Assembly (NCBI GenBank): GCA_964433135.1
Contig: CAYSQW010000001.1
Coordinates: 186,001-250,000 of the forward strand
Direction: 5' to 3'
DNA from: CAYSQW01 sp964433135
GTDB lineage: Bacteria > Acidobacteriota > Aminicenantia > Aminicenantales > Aminicenantaceae
DNA length: 64,000 nt
Below, piece by piece: positions 8,685 through 17,084 of the stretch. The notes under the pieces are model-generated. The model was not told where the DNA came from, ran no database searches, and saw only the letters and a program-made list of their open reading frames with translations. The position numbers and the translations under genes were made by a program. Each line of letters opens with the position of its first letter. The first letter of the stretch is position 1.

Positions 8685-10263
8685 AGCTTGCTCCAATGAA
8701 TGATTTAAATAGCGGATGGGGAGAGATCGGCTTGGATTTGAACTCAGGATGAAACTGGCAGCCAAGAAACCAGGGGTGATCCGGAAGTTCTATGATTTCG
8801 ACCAGATCGTATTTGGGATACTTGCCGGAAATGATAAGGCCGCAATCGGAAAGGCGGGCCTCATATTCGGGATTGAATTCGAACCGGTGGCGGTGACGCT
8901 CATTGATATCGGTTGCCTTGTATGCTTGGTAGGCAAGGGTTCCCTTTTTAACCCGGCAGGGGAAACTACCCAGGCGCATGGTGCCTCCCAAGTCGGAGAC
9001 GTGTTTGAGTTCTCTCCACTTTAAAAAGATCTTGTGGGAGGTGCGGTCATCGAATTCCGTACTATTGGCGCCCTGCAGGGATACTTGGTTGCGGGCGAAC
9101 TCGATGGCGGCGCACTGCATTCCCAGGCAGATCCCGAAGAATGGGATTTTATTTGTTCGCGCGTGGGTTACAGCCTGAATCTTTCCTTCGATCCCTCGCG
9201 TTCCGAAACCTCCCGGAACGAGGATGCCGTCGGCGTCCTTTACTACGCGGGAAACCTGATGATGTTCGATCTCTTCGGCCTCGATCCATGAAATGTCGAC
9301 TTTGAGGTTATGCGCGGCGCCGGCGTGGTCGAGCGCCTGTTTGAGACTGAGATAGGAATCTTTGAGTCCGGCGTACTTTCCGACAAGCGCGATGTTTACC
9401 TGGTCCCGAGGAGACTTGATCCGTGCGACCATACGTTTCCATTTTCCCAGTTGAAGCGAGGTCAGCGGGAGATTTAATGACTTAAGGATGATTTTATCCA
9501 ACCCTTCTCGGGCGAAAAAAAGCGGAATCTCATAAATGTTTTCCGCATCGACAGCGGTGATCACGGCATCAAGCGGCACGTTGGTGAACAATGATATTTT
9601 GCGCTTAAGATCTTTGCTGAGGAATCTGTCGGTACGGCAGAGGATGATATCCGGTTGGATTCCGATCGCTCGAAGTTCGCGAACACTGTGCTGGGTGGGT
9701 TTGGTTTTCAGTTCGCCTGAAGTTCCCATGAAGGGAACGAGCGTCAAATGGACGAAAAGGGTATTCTCCGCTCCGAGAGCCAGCCGCATTTGTCGGGTGG
9801 CCTCCAAAAAAGGCTGTCCTTCAATATCTCCTACGGTCCCGCCGATCTCGATGATGACGATGTCGTTCTCGTCGGCGGCGGCTCGAAAAGCGGCCTGTAT
9901 CTCGTTGGTGACGTGTGGGATGACTTGAACGGTTTTTCCGAGATATTTCCCCTGTCGTTCCTTTTTAAGGATGGCTTCGTAAATTCGTCCCGAGGTCCAG
10001 TTGTGCGCATGTGAGGTCTGCGTGGACGTGAAGCGCTCATAGTGACCGAGATCGAGGTCGGTCTCGGCCCCGTCCTCCGTAACATAGACCTCGCCATGTT
10101 GGAAGGGATTCATGGTGCCGGGATCGACATTGAGGTAAGGATCGAATTTCTTGATGGTGATTCGATAGCCATGACTTTCAAGAAGGCGTCCGATTGAAGC
10201 CGCAGCAATACCTTTTCCGAGAGCGGATAACACGCCGCCGGTCACGAAAATAAACTTAGCCAT
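8653..10263 (-). CDS. pyrG: CTP synthase
   Basis: Aminates UTP to CTP with glutamine. The 536-residue protein has the N-terminal amidoligase domain (FVTGGVLSALGKGI, KFDPYLNVDPGTMNP, GAETDLDLGHYERF) and the C-terminal class I glutamine amidotransferase domain with the catalytic Cys in FFGICLGMQCAAIEFAR and CQFHPEF. The ATG at 10263 has AGGAAGG upstream and overlaps the kdsB end by 8 bp. Its place between kdsB and kdsA makes functional sense, because KdsB consumes CTP. Confidence 0.97.
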   Translation of the reverse strand: MAKFIFVTGGVLSALGKGIAAASIGRLLESHGYRITIKKFDPYLNVDPGTMNPFQHGEVYVTEDGAETDLDLGHYERFTSTQTSHAHNWTSGRIYEAILKKERQGKYLGKTVQVIPHVTNEIQAAFRAAADENDIVIIEIGGTVGDIEGQPFLEATRQMRLALGAENTLFVHLTLVPFMGTSGELKTKPTQHSVRELRAIGIQPDIILCRTDRFLSKDLKRKISLFTNVPLDAVITAVDAENIYEIPLFFAREGLDKIILKSLNLPLTSLQLGKWKRMVARIKSPRDQVNIALVGKYAGLKDSYLSLKQALDHAGAAHNLKVDISWIEAEEIEHHQVSRVVKDADGILVPGGFGTRGIEGKIQAVTHARTNKIPFFGICLGMQCAAIEFARNQVSLQGANSTEFDDRTSHKIFLKWRELKHVSDLGGTMRLGSFPCRVKKGTLAYQAYKATDINERHRHRFEFNPEYEARLSDCGLIISGKYPKYDLVEIIELPDHPWFLGCQFHPEFKSKPISPHPLFKSFIGASYAYRTHRNPA

Positions 10264-10984
10264 TGTATCCTTCCTCGCGGAGACGTTTTTCAACGTTGAT
10301 TATATCCTCTGGGGTGTCAACACTCAAGGACTCATAGCGACTTTCGATGATTTTTATGCGGAATCCGTGCTCAAGGGCGCGAAGTTGTTCCAGACATTCC
10401 TGTTTTTCAAGGGGAGAGGCGGAAAGGGAAGCGAAGCGAAGAAGAAAATCTTTGCGGTAGCCGTAGAGTCCGACGTGCCGCCGGAATTGACCATGGAATA
10501 TGCTCGGGATCGGGGAACGGGAAAAGTAGAGAGCGTGATCGTTTCGATCAACGACGACTTTAACCACGTTTTTGTCATGAAAGAGGTCAGGATCATGGCT
10601 GCGGTTTACAAGGGTGACCATTGGAGAATCGGACTCCTGCAGACCGGAAACCAGGGAGTCCAGCATGTCTCCTCGCAATAAGGGTTCATCACCCTGGATA
10701 TTGATGATGATGGAGGTGTCGAGATCCTCGGCGGCTTCTGCGGCGCGTTCCGTTCCGGATGTGTGCCGGGAAGACGTCATGCGCACGTCGGCGCCGAAAG
10801 ACTCAGAGCGGCGGCGGATGCGTTCGTCATCCGTGGCGATGATGATTCGACTCAAGCGGCGGGCGGTGCATGCACGCTCGTATACCCATTGGATCATGGG
10901 GCGGCCGAGAATGGGGGCCAGCGGTTTGCCCGGAAAGCGTTGTGAGGCATAGCGGGCGGGAATGATGCCGACAGCGGATCGCAT
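10256..10984 (-). CDS. kdsB: CMP-Kdo synthetase
   Basis: Activates Kdo with CTP to CMP-Kdo for transfer to lipid A. The 242-residue protein has the pyrophosphorylase motif IPARYASQRFPGKPL, the signature NIQGDEPLL and the C-terminal SVDTPEDI. It starts 2 bp after the bactofilin stop codon. With kdsA, kdsC and kdsD it completes Kdo synthesis within 5 kb. Confidence 0.96.
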   Translation of the reverse strand: MRSAVGIIPARYASQRFPGKPLAPILGRPMIQWVYERACTARRLSRIIIATDDERIRRRSESFGADVRMTSSRHTSGTERAAEAAEDLDTSIIINIQGDEPLLRGDMLDSLVSGLQESDSPMVTLVNRSHDPDLFHDKNVVKVVVDRNDHALYFSRSPIPSIFHGQFRRHVGLYGYRKDFLLRFASLSASPLEKQECLEQLRALEHGFRIKIIESRYESLSVDTPEDIINVEKRLREEGYNG

Positions 10985-10986
10985 GA

Positions 10987-11400
10987 TCAGGTGTCGGATT
11001 CCGGAGTCTCGATGTCGGGTTCGATGGGGGCGGGGACGGGAGTTTGGCCGACATCTTTTGTTGTCTGGCAGTTCGCTTCCAGGAATGCGCCTTCCTCTAT
11101 AATGAGTTTGGGGGCGAGGATCGTGCCTTTTACGCGGCCGTTGGAGTTGATCTCCACACGTTCGGAGGCGCGGATGTTGCCTTCGACTTCTCCGTCTATG
11201 ACGATGTGTGCAATGATGATGTCGGCCTCGACCTTTCCGTTTTCGCCGATGATCAGCACGGAATCGGACTGGATGTTGCCTTTGAAGCTTCCATCGATGC
11301 GGAAGGATCCCTGAAAGGAAAGATCGCCATGAATCTTAGTGTCTTTATCGAAAAACCCCGTGATTTTAACGTCATCTATTTCTCTTCGTTTCTCTTTCAT
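10987..11400 (-). CDS. Bactofilin-family cytoskeletal protein
   Basis: A 137-residue polymer-forming protein (DUF583). The core from about 15 to 112 is a run of short beta turns with regularly spaced G and I/V residues (FRIDGSFKGNI, LIIGENGKVEADI, VIDGEVEGNI, VEINSNGRVKGTI), typical of the right-handed beta-helix of bactofilins. A basic N terminus and a Pro-rich acidic tail flank it. Bactofilins form nucleotide-free membrane-associated filaments, and some organise ParABS or cell-wall enzymes. Its start overlaps the parB stop by 4 bp, which fits such a role. Confidence 0.92.
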   Translation of the reverse strand: MKEKRREIDDVKITGFFDKDTKIHGDLSFQGSFRIDGSFKGNIQSDSVLIIGENGKVEADIIIAHIVIDGEVEGNIRASERVEINSNGRVKGTILAPKLIIEEGAFLEANCQTTKDVGQTPVPAPIEPDIETPESDT

Positions 11401-12245
11401 GGGTTTTCTCCTTTGATTCTATCGTAGATATCGTTGAGCTCGTCCAACGAGTAATAGTAAATTTTAATGACGCCTTTACTTTGATTTCCGGAGATGTTGA
11501 CCTTGGAGCCCAGGGAACGCAGCAGGTTTTCCTGGACGGATAGAAGGTCCGGATCGGCGGCGGGTCGGGGAGGTTTGGGAGGAGAGGCCTTGAGTTTAAG
11601 ACTCAACTTTTCAACGGCGCGGACTGAGAGTTTATTCTTTGAAATCTGACGAGCGGTGGAAATTTGAAGGTGGGGATCTTCAAGAGGGATAAGGGCGCGT
11701 GCATGTCCCATGGAAAGCTGGCCTTGACGCAGCATGTCCTGAACTTCCGGAGGGAGCTTGAGCAGACGGAGATAGTTGGCAACCGAAGTCCGGTCTTTCC
11801 CTACTTTTTCGGCGAGATCCTGCTGTGTGTAGTGAAGGTCCTGAATTAATTTTTGATAAGCCTGGGCGATTTCGATCGGATTCAGGTCCTCTCGCTGCAG
11901 GTTTTCGATGAGGGAAGCTTCATGCTGCTGAATCCGGGTGAAGTTGCGGATAAGAGCCGGAATCTTTTTGAGGCCGGCTTTCTGTGCGGCGCGCCATCGG
12001 CGTTCTCCGACGATGATCTTGTAATAGCCGTTTTCGGGAACGACCACGACGGGTTGGAGAACGCCGGTCGTTTTGATGGAGGCTGCAAGTTCCGCCAGGG
12101 ATGAAGGATCGAAACGGCGGCGGGGCTGTGCCGGATTAGGTTTGATCTGATCAAGATCCAGCTCAGTGAAGCGCTCCTCTTTAAGGATGCCATACTCTTC
12201 CGGCAGGAAGGCCTTTAATCCTTTGCCTAATGCTTGTTTCTTCAT
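11397..12245 (-). CDS. parB: Chromosome partitioning protein ParB
   Basis: CTP-dependent DNA clamp that loads at parS sites. The 282-residue protein has the N-terminal CTPase domain with the GERRWRA motif, the helix-turn-helix region (QQDLAEKVGKDRTSVANYLR) and a C-terminal dimerisation domain. The start overlaps the parA stop by 4 bp. A parS-like site lies about 0.8 kb away, in front of parA, so the cis element and both trans factors are present together. Confidence 0.96.
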   Translation of the reverse strand: MKKQALGKGLKAFLPEEYGILKEERFTELDLDQIKPNPAQPRRRFDPSSLAELAASIKTTGVLQPVVVVPENGYYKIIVGERRWRAAQKAGLKKIPALIRNFTRIQQHEASLIENLQREDLNPIEIAQAYQKLIQDLHYTQQDLAEKVGKDRTSVANYLRLLKLPPEVQDMLRQGQLSMGHARALIPLEDPHLQISTARQISKNKLSVRAVEKLSLKLKASPPKPPRPAADPDLLSVQENLLRSLGSKVNISGNQSKGVIKIYYYSLDELNDIYDRIKGENP

Positions 12246-12997
12246 GGATTTAATATCTCCCTGGCTAAATTAAGGTAGGATTCGGTCCCTTTGGATTTTA
12301 TATCATATAAAAGAACGGGTTTTCCAAAGCTGGGGGCCTCCGCAAGTTTGACCGTACGGGGAACCATGACTTCATAGACGATTCCTTCAAGAGATTTACG
12401 AAGTTCGGCGGACACCTGTTTGGCGAGGTTGGTGCGCTCGTCATACATCGTGAGAACGATGCCTTCTATCGTGAGAGAAGGATTTAAATAAGAGCGGACT
12501 TCATCAAGAGTACGGAAAAGATCGGGGATGCCTTCCATGCAGAAAAATTCGGTCTGGACGGGGACCAGGATGGAATCTGCGGCGGTCATGGCGTTGATGG
12601 TCAAAAATCCAAGGGAAGGCGGACAATCGATCATGATAAAATTGAACTGGGTTTTGACTTTCCTGAGCGCGTCGCGAAGGCGGCCTTCGCGGTTTTTCTG
12701 CGTGTGGATTTCCGCCTCGAATCCTGAGAGCTCAGGGGAACAGGGGCAGAGATAGAAGTTGTCGACCTCGGTGGGGAGCACGTGGTCCATGATGTTGCTG
12801 TCGTTCATGAGGGGGGGGTAGATCCCAAAATCCGCACGCTTGTCCCGGCCAAGGCCCACGGTTGCCATGCCCTGAGGATCGAAGTCGACAAGCAGGACCC
12901 GTTGATTTTTCAAGGCGAGAGACGCGGAAAGGTTGATGGCGGTGGTGGTTTTGCCCACGCCGCCTTTTTGATTGGCTATGGCGATTATCTTGTTCAT
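12242..12997 (-). CDS. parA: Chromosome partitioning ATPase ParA/Soj
   Basis: Walker-type ATPase that moves ParB-parS complexes. The 251-residue protein begins with ANQKGGVGKTTTAINLSASL (deviant Walker A with the signature Lys) and has LLVDFDPQG and FIMIDCPPSLG. It is the chromosomal short type without an N-terminal DNA-binding domain. The bases upstream of the ATG contain the parS-like site instead of a good Shine-Dalgarno sequence. A G8 run (12811-12818) encodes a Pro-Pro stretch. Confidence 0.97.
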   Translation of the reverse strand: MNKIIAIANQKGGVGKTTTAINLSASLALKNQRVLLVDFDPQGMATVGLGRDKRADFGIYPPLMNDSNIMDHVLPTEVDNFYLCPCSPELSGFEAEIHTQKNREGRLRDALRKVKTQFNFIMIDCPPSLGFLTINAMTAADSILVPVQTEFFCMEGIPDLFRTLDEVRSYLNPSLTIEGIVLTMYDERTNLAKQVSAELRKSLEGIVYEVMVPRTVKLAEAPSFGKPVLLYDIKSKGTESYLNLAREILNP

Positions 12998-13006
12998 GAA
13001 TGTTTA

Positions 13007-13022
13007 TGTTCCACGTGAAACG
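13007..13022. promoter_or_regulatory. parS: parS-like centromere site
   Basis: TGTTCCACGTGAAACG matches 14 of 16 positions of the chromosomal parS consensus TGTTTCACGTGAAACA. It lies 9 bp upstream of the parA start codon, inside the leader where a ribosome site would be expected. ParB-parS is known to be conserved across bacterial phyla, so sequence and position together make it a strong candidate ParB loading site. It could also affect parAB expression. Confidence 0.85.
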
Positions 13023-13108
13023 TTTTTTTATTAGTATCACAGTTTGAAGTGAATATCTACTGAAAAATCCCGTCTTCGTTCTTTTGTGAGGGAGAAAATC
13101 GCATGGTG

Positions 13109-14941
13109 TCAACGTGAGGGGCGGTTAAGCTTGAGTTTGATGTGGAGGTGAAGGTTCACAAGGGCGGCGGGGGTGATCCCGGGTGTTTTATTTGCTTCGC
13201 CGAGGGTTCGCGGTTGCAGTTTGGTCATCTTTTCGGCCATTTCTTTCGTTAAACCGCTCACGCGGCTGAAGTCCAGATCGGCGGGAATCTTTTGGCTTGC
13301 GGTTTTGCGGAGTTGAGAGATCTCTTTCTCTTGCCGCTTGATATAGCCTTCATATTTGATTTCGGATTCGATATGGCGGGTTTCTTCCTCGGTGAGATCG
13401 AGGGGGGGGGTGTGGGTGGAAAGAATGCGGTCATATGAAAAGCCGGGCTTTTTGAGCCATTCCTTGAGAGAAAGCCGCTCCCGGCTTTCAGGGAGCAACA
13501 ACGTTTCCTCGGTGAGGAAAGCCATGACACGCCGGATTCGGTCCTGTTTTTCAAGATAGCGCGTGTGGTCCGCTTTTCCTATGAGACCGAAACGCGTCCC
13601 GTATTTGATCAATCGGCGGTCGGCGTTGTCGATTCGCAGTTGAAGCCGGTATTCCGCACGTGATGTAAAAAGGCGATAGGGCTCTTCAATGTTTTTTGAA
13701 ATCAGATCGTCGATCAATACTCCGGCATAGGCCTCTTCCCTGCCCAAAATAAACGGTTTCCTGCGGTTGATCTTAAGGGCCGCATTGATACCCGCAATCA
13801 ATCCTTGGGCGGCGGCTTCTTCATAGCCGGAAGTGCCGTTGATCTGGCCGGCGAGATACAAGTTCGAGAGAATCCTGGTTTCAAGAGTAGGCTTCAACTG
13901 GTCAGGAGAAACAGCATCGTATTCAATGCCGTAAGCGGGCCGCATGATGACGGATTGCTCCAAGCCGGGGATGCTGTCGAGGACAGCTCGTTGAATTTCA
14001 AGCGGGAGACTGGAGGATAATCCGTTGACATAGATCTCTTCCGTTTCCAATCCCTCCGGTTCCAAAAAGAACTGATGGCGATCGCGGTGCGGGAACTTGA
14101 CCACCTTGTCCTCGATGGAAGGGCAGTATCGCGTTCCGGTGCCGGTGATCTTTCCGCTGTATAGGGGGGATTGGGACAGACCGCCTCGGATGAGAACGTG
14201 AGTGTTTTCGTTCGTGTGACCGAGGTAGCATTCCGCCTGGTTGTAAAGCTTTTTCCGCGTTCGGAAGGAAAAGGGAACGGGAGAAGGATCCCCTGATTGA
14301 ATCTGGAACCGTTTCCAATCAATGCTTTTCCGGTGCAGCCGCATGGGCGTACCGGTTTTGAGTCGATAGAGATTAAAGGTTAATTTCTTGAGGCTGCGGC
14401 TTAGATCCTGGGAGGCGGGTTCATTTGCCCGTCCGGCGGAGTAACTGTTCAGGCCGATATGGATCATGCCGTTGAGAAAGGTCCCGGGTGTGAGAATGAC
14501 GGCTTTTGCATAAATCTCGTTGTCGTCCACGGTGCGGACGCCGCAGGTTTTCCCGCGGCGGACGAGGAGGTCCCGGACGATGGCTTGATATAGGGTAAGG
14601 CCGGGAGTGTTTTCCATCCATTTCTTCATGGTCCGTCGGTAAGCGGCCTTGTCACATTGTGCCCGTGGAGCCTGTACGGCTCCTCCCCGGCTTCGGTTCA
14701 GCAGGCGAAACTGGATTCCGGTTTCATCCGCGATCCGGCCCATCAGCCCGCCAAGAGCATCGATTTCACGCACCAAGTTGCCTTTGGCGATACCTCCGAT
14801 AGCGGGATTGCAGGACATCTGAGCAATGCTTTCCAGGTTGATGGTAATGAGGCAGGTTCTCAATCCCATAATGCTGGCGGCATAAGCGGCTTCGCAGCCG
14901 GCATGACCGGCTCCGACGACGAGAAGATCATAATCGTACAT
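13109..14941 (-). CDS. mnmG: tRNA uridine 5-carboxymethylaminomethyl modification enzyme MnmG (GidA)
   Basis: FAD protein that with MnmE modifies the wobble uridine of several tRNAs. The 610-residue protein has the FAD motif VVGAGHAGCEAA, the conserved SCNPAIGGIAKGNLVREIDALGG and RPAYGIEYD. The C-terminal helical domain carries QPRTLGEANKTPGITPAAL. I chose the ATG at 14941, which starts 8 bp after the mnmE stop, over an upstream in-frame TTG. A G9 run at 13402-13410 lies within the frame. No rsmG (gidB) follows; parA comes next. Confidence 0.97.
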   Translation of the reverse strand: MYDYDLLVVGAGHAGCEAAYAASIMGLRTCLITINLESIAQMSCNPAIGGIAKGNLVREIDALGGLMGRIADETGIQFRLLNRSRGGAVQAPRAQCDKAAYRRTMKKWMENTPGLTLYQAIVRDLLVRRGKTCGVRTVDDNEIYAKAVILTPGTFLNGMIHIGLNSYSAGRANEPASQDLSRSLKKLTFNLYRLKTGTPMRLHRKSIDWKRFQIQSGDPSPVPFSFRTRKKLYNQAECYLGHTNENTHVLIRGGLSQSPLYSGKITGTGTRYCPSIEDKVVKFPHRDRHQFFLEPEGLETEEIYVNGLSSSLPLEIQRAVLDSIPGLEQSVIMRPAYGIEYDAVSPDQLKPTLETRILSNLYLAGQINGTSGYEEAAAQGLIAGINAALKINRRKPFILGREEAYAGVLIDDLISKNIEEPYRLFTSRAEYRLQLRIDNADRRLIKYGTRFGLIGKADHTRYLEKQDRIRRVMAFLTEETLLLPESRERLSLKEWLKKPGFSYDRILSTHTPPLDLTEEETRHIESEIKYEGYIKRQEKEISQLRKTASQKIPADLDFSRVSGLTKEMAEKMTKLQPRTLGEANKTPGITPAALVNLHLHIKLKLNRPSR

Positions 14942-14949
14942 TGTCTTGT

Positions 14950-16314
14950 TTATTTTCCGACACAAAACCGGCCGAAGATATCCTCAATCACATCGTCGGC
15001 CTGGATTTCACCGGTAAGACGGCTGATGAGAGGAAGAATTCGGCGTATCTCTTCAGCCGTTATTTCCTCCGGCGCCCCCATTTTGATGCCTTCCCGGGCT
15101 GCACGCAGGATTTCCAGTATTTCGGAAAGGGTGAGTTTCTGACGTAAGTGCAGGATGACTTCCTGTCCCCTTTGGATTTGCGGGACGAAGTGGGAATGCA
15201 GCAGATTTTTCAACCGCGCGAGGTTGGTGCTTTTCAGCGCCGATATTTCCAATGCCGGATGCCCTGGATTGAGCTCCTGCAGTCGGTTTAGAGTGAGCCT
15301 GGCCGGAAGGTCGATTTTATTCAGCAGCATCAGTCCCTTTTTGTTTTTGAAGTGCAGGATCAGCTTTTTATCCTCGGGTTCCAACGGACGGGATCCATCG
15401 AAAAGCATCAGGACACCATCCGCCGACTCGGCTAATTTCCGTCCGCGCCGAATGCCTTCTTGTTCCAGGGGGTTTTGGGATGCGCTCAATCCGGCTATGT
15501 CGATGAGGGTGAAAAAGGAATCTTTGATGGTGATTCGCTCCGTGAGGTAGTCTCGGGTGGTTCCCGGAACCGGGGAGACGATGGCTCGTTCCTGTTCCAG
15601 CAGCGCATTGAAAAGCGTCGACTTTCCCACATTGGATTTTCCGGCGATCGCCAAGGTAAGTCCCTCGCGGAGACTTTTTCCAAGATCGAAACTGCCTACG
15701 AGAGCATCCAGGGGCCGGATAGTCCGGTCGAGAATCCGGATGATATCAGAGGATTTGATTCCCAGGGATTCGTCCGGGAATTCCAGGCCGGCCTCTATCT
15801 CCGCCATGAGGTGTAGGATTCGCTCTCTTATTTCCTCCATCTTGCGCGACAGACCTCCCTCGATTTGACCGAAGGATATTTTCGCTTGAGAAAAAGATGC
15901 GGCGAGAATGAGGTCGTTCACCGCTTCCGCTTGCAGGAGGTCGATTCTTCCGCCGAGGTAAGCGCGCAGGGTGAATTCTCCCGGATCGGCCAGACGGGCC
16001 CCGCACAACACTCCCAACCGGACCGTCTCTTCAAGGATAACCGGGCTGCCGTGGCAGCTGATTTCAACAACATCTTCGCGGGTATAGGTGTGAGGCGCCG
16101 GGAAATAGGTCAGGTAGGCGCTTTCGAAGGCGTCCTTATGATCGGGGTGGATGAGGTGCCCCAAAACCGGTCTGCTGGGAAGGATCGTCGCTTCCCGCAA
16201 CGGTCGAAATATTCTTTGGGATATCGGCAAGGCCCTGTCGCCGCTCATCCGCACGACTCCCAGTCCCCCGTGCCCCAGAGGAGTGGAAATAGCGATGATG
16301 GTGTCGTCGAGCAT
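14950..16314 (-). CDS. mnmE: tRNA modification GTPase MnmE (TrmE)
   Basis: GTPase partner of MnmG. The 454-residue protein has the N-terminal tetrahydrofolate-binding domain and a G domain inserted in a helical domain (GKSNVGKSTLFNALL, PGTTRDYLTE, DIAGL, LNKIDL). It ends in the characteristic C-terminal FCVGK, whose Cys is essential in the family. It lies in the conserved order jag-mnmE-mnmG. The 143 bp upstream, between jag and mnmE, show no recognisable signal. Confidence 0.97.
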   Translation of the reverse strand: MLDDTIIAISTPLGHGGLGVVRMSGDRALPISQRIFRPLREATILPSRPVLGHLIHPDHKDAFESAYLTYFPAPHTYTREDVVEISCHGSPVILEETVRLGVLCGARLADPGEFTLRAYLGGRIDLLQAEAVNDLILAASFSQAKISFGQIEGGLSRKMEEIRERILHLMAEIEAGLEFPDESLGIKSSDIIRILDRTIRPLDALVGSFDLGKSLREGLTLAIAGKSNVGKSTLFNALLEQERAIVSPVPGTTRDYLTERITIKDSFFTLIDIAGLSASQNPLEQEGIRRGRKLAESADGVLMLFDGSRPLEPEDKKLILHFKNKKGLMLLNKIDLPARLTLNRLQELNPGHPALEISALKSTNLARLKNLLHSHFVPQIQRGQEVILHLRQKLTLSEILEILRAAREGIKMGAPEEITAEEIRRILPLISRLTGEIQADDVIEDIFGRFCVGK

Positions 16315-16457
16315 CTTCCTATTTTAGAGCGTGCCGTGACAAACGTAAAGATCAGGGCTTCACTTTTCGGATCATGAATGGATAAAGGACCCGCCAGCTC
16401 CGGTTCGTTCATGTCCGTGGCGGCAATCGATTCAGGAAACCGGCGTTTTTCCGAAGA

Positions 16458-17084
16458 TCAATCCTTTACGGGATAGATCTTCACCCTTTTCAGGAAACCG
16501 TCACCCAGGCTTTCGGTCGTGATCCCCGGGATTTGATTGACGGCGACATGGACAATGCGTCTTTCGTAGGGATTCATCGGATCCATGATCCGTTTCTCTC
16601 CGGAGTCCTGAACTTTCTGGGCGATCTTTTGCGCCTGATCCTTAAGCTCTTTTTCTTTTTTCTGACGAAAGAAATCGCAGTCGGTTTGGACCTTTTGGGG
16701 TGAGATCTTGTTCAGCAGGTGCTGGAATGCCAGCAGTAGCTGTCCTTCCCGGCGCAGGAGCATGTGCTTGTCCTGACCCTCGAAAATAAAATAGGACATT
16801 CCATTTTTTTTCTTGGTATAAAACCTGAGGTCAAGCGGCAGTGCTTTGAGAAGCTTTTCCATGAACACCGAGGGGGGCGAGTCGTCGGAAGCGGCTTTTT
16901 TAGGCCAGGCCCGAATGACGATCTCTTTGCTTTTTATTCCAAAAAGCTTGGTTTTTTCGGCAACGATTTCGTAATTCAATTGGGTGCGGGGCAGCTTCAG
17001 GATATGTTCGGCAAGGCTGATGGAGTCCTCCAGGTTTCTGCCCTTGAATTCCTGTTCCAAATTATTTTTTTCGTCTTTTGCCAT
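16458..17084 (-). CDS. Jag/KhpB-like R3H RNA-binding protein
   Basis: A 208-residue cytoplasmic RNA-binding protein of the YidC-linked Jag (KhpB/SpoIIIJ-associated) family. An N-terminal Jag-like segment (about 15-60, including GIKSKEIVIRAW) and a divergent KH-like region precede the C-terminal R3H domain, recognised by MDPMNPYERRIVHVAVNQIPG. The middle lacks a clear GxxG KH loop, so that domain is weakly supported. The start is ATG 17084 or GTG 17093; either overlaps the yidC end. Position directly after yidC is the classical arrangement. Confidence 0.85.
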   Translation of the reverse strand: MAKDEKNNLEQEFKGRNLEDSISLAEHILKLPRTQLNYEIVAEKTKLFGIKSKEIVIRAWPKKAASDDSPPSVFMEKLLKALPLDLRFYTKKKNGMSYFIFEGQDKHMLLRREGQLLLAFQHLLNKISPQKVQTDCDFFRQKKEKELKDQAQKIAQKVQDSGEKRIMDPMNPYERRIVHVAVNQIPGITTESLGDGFLKRVKIYPVKD

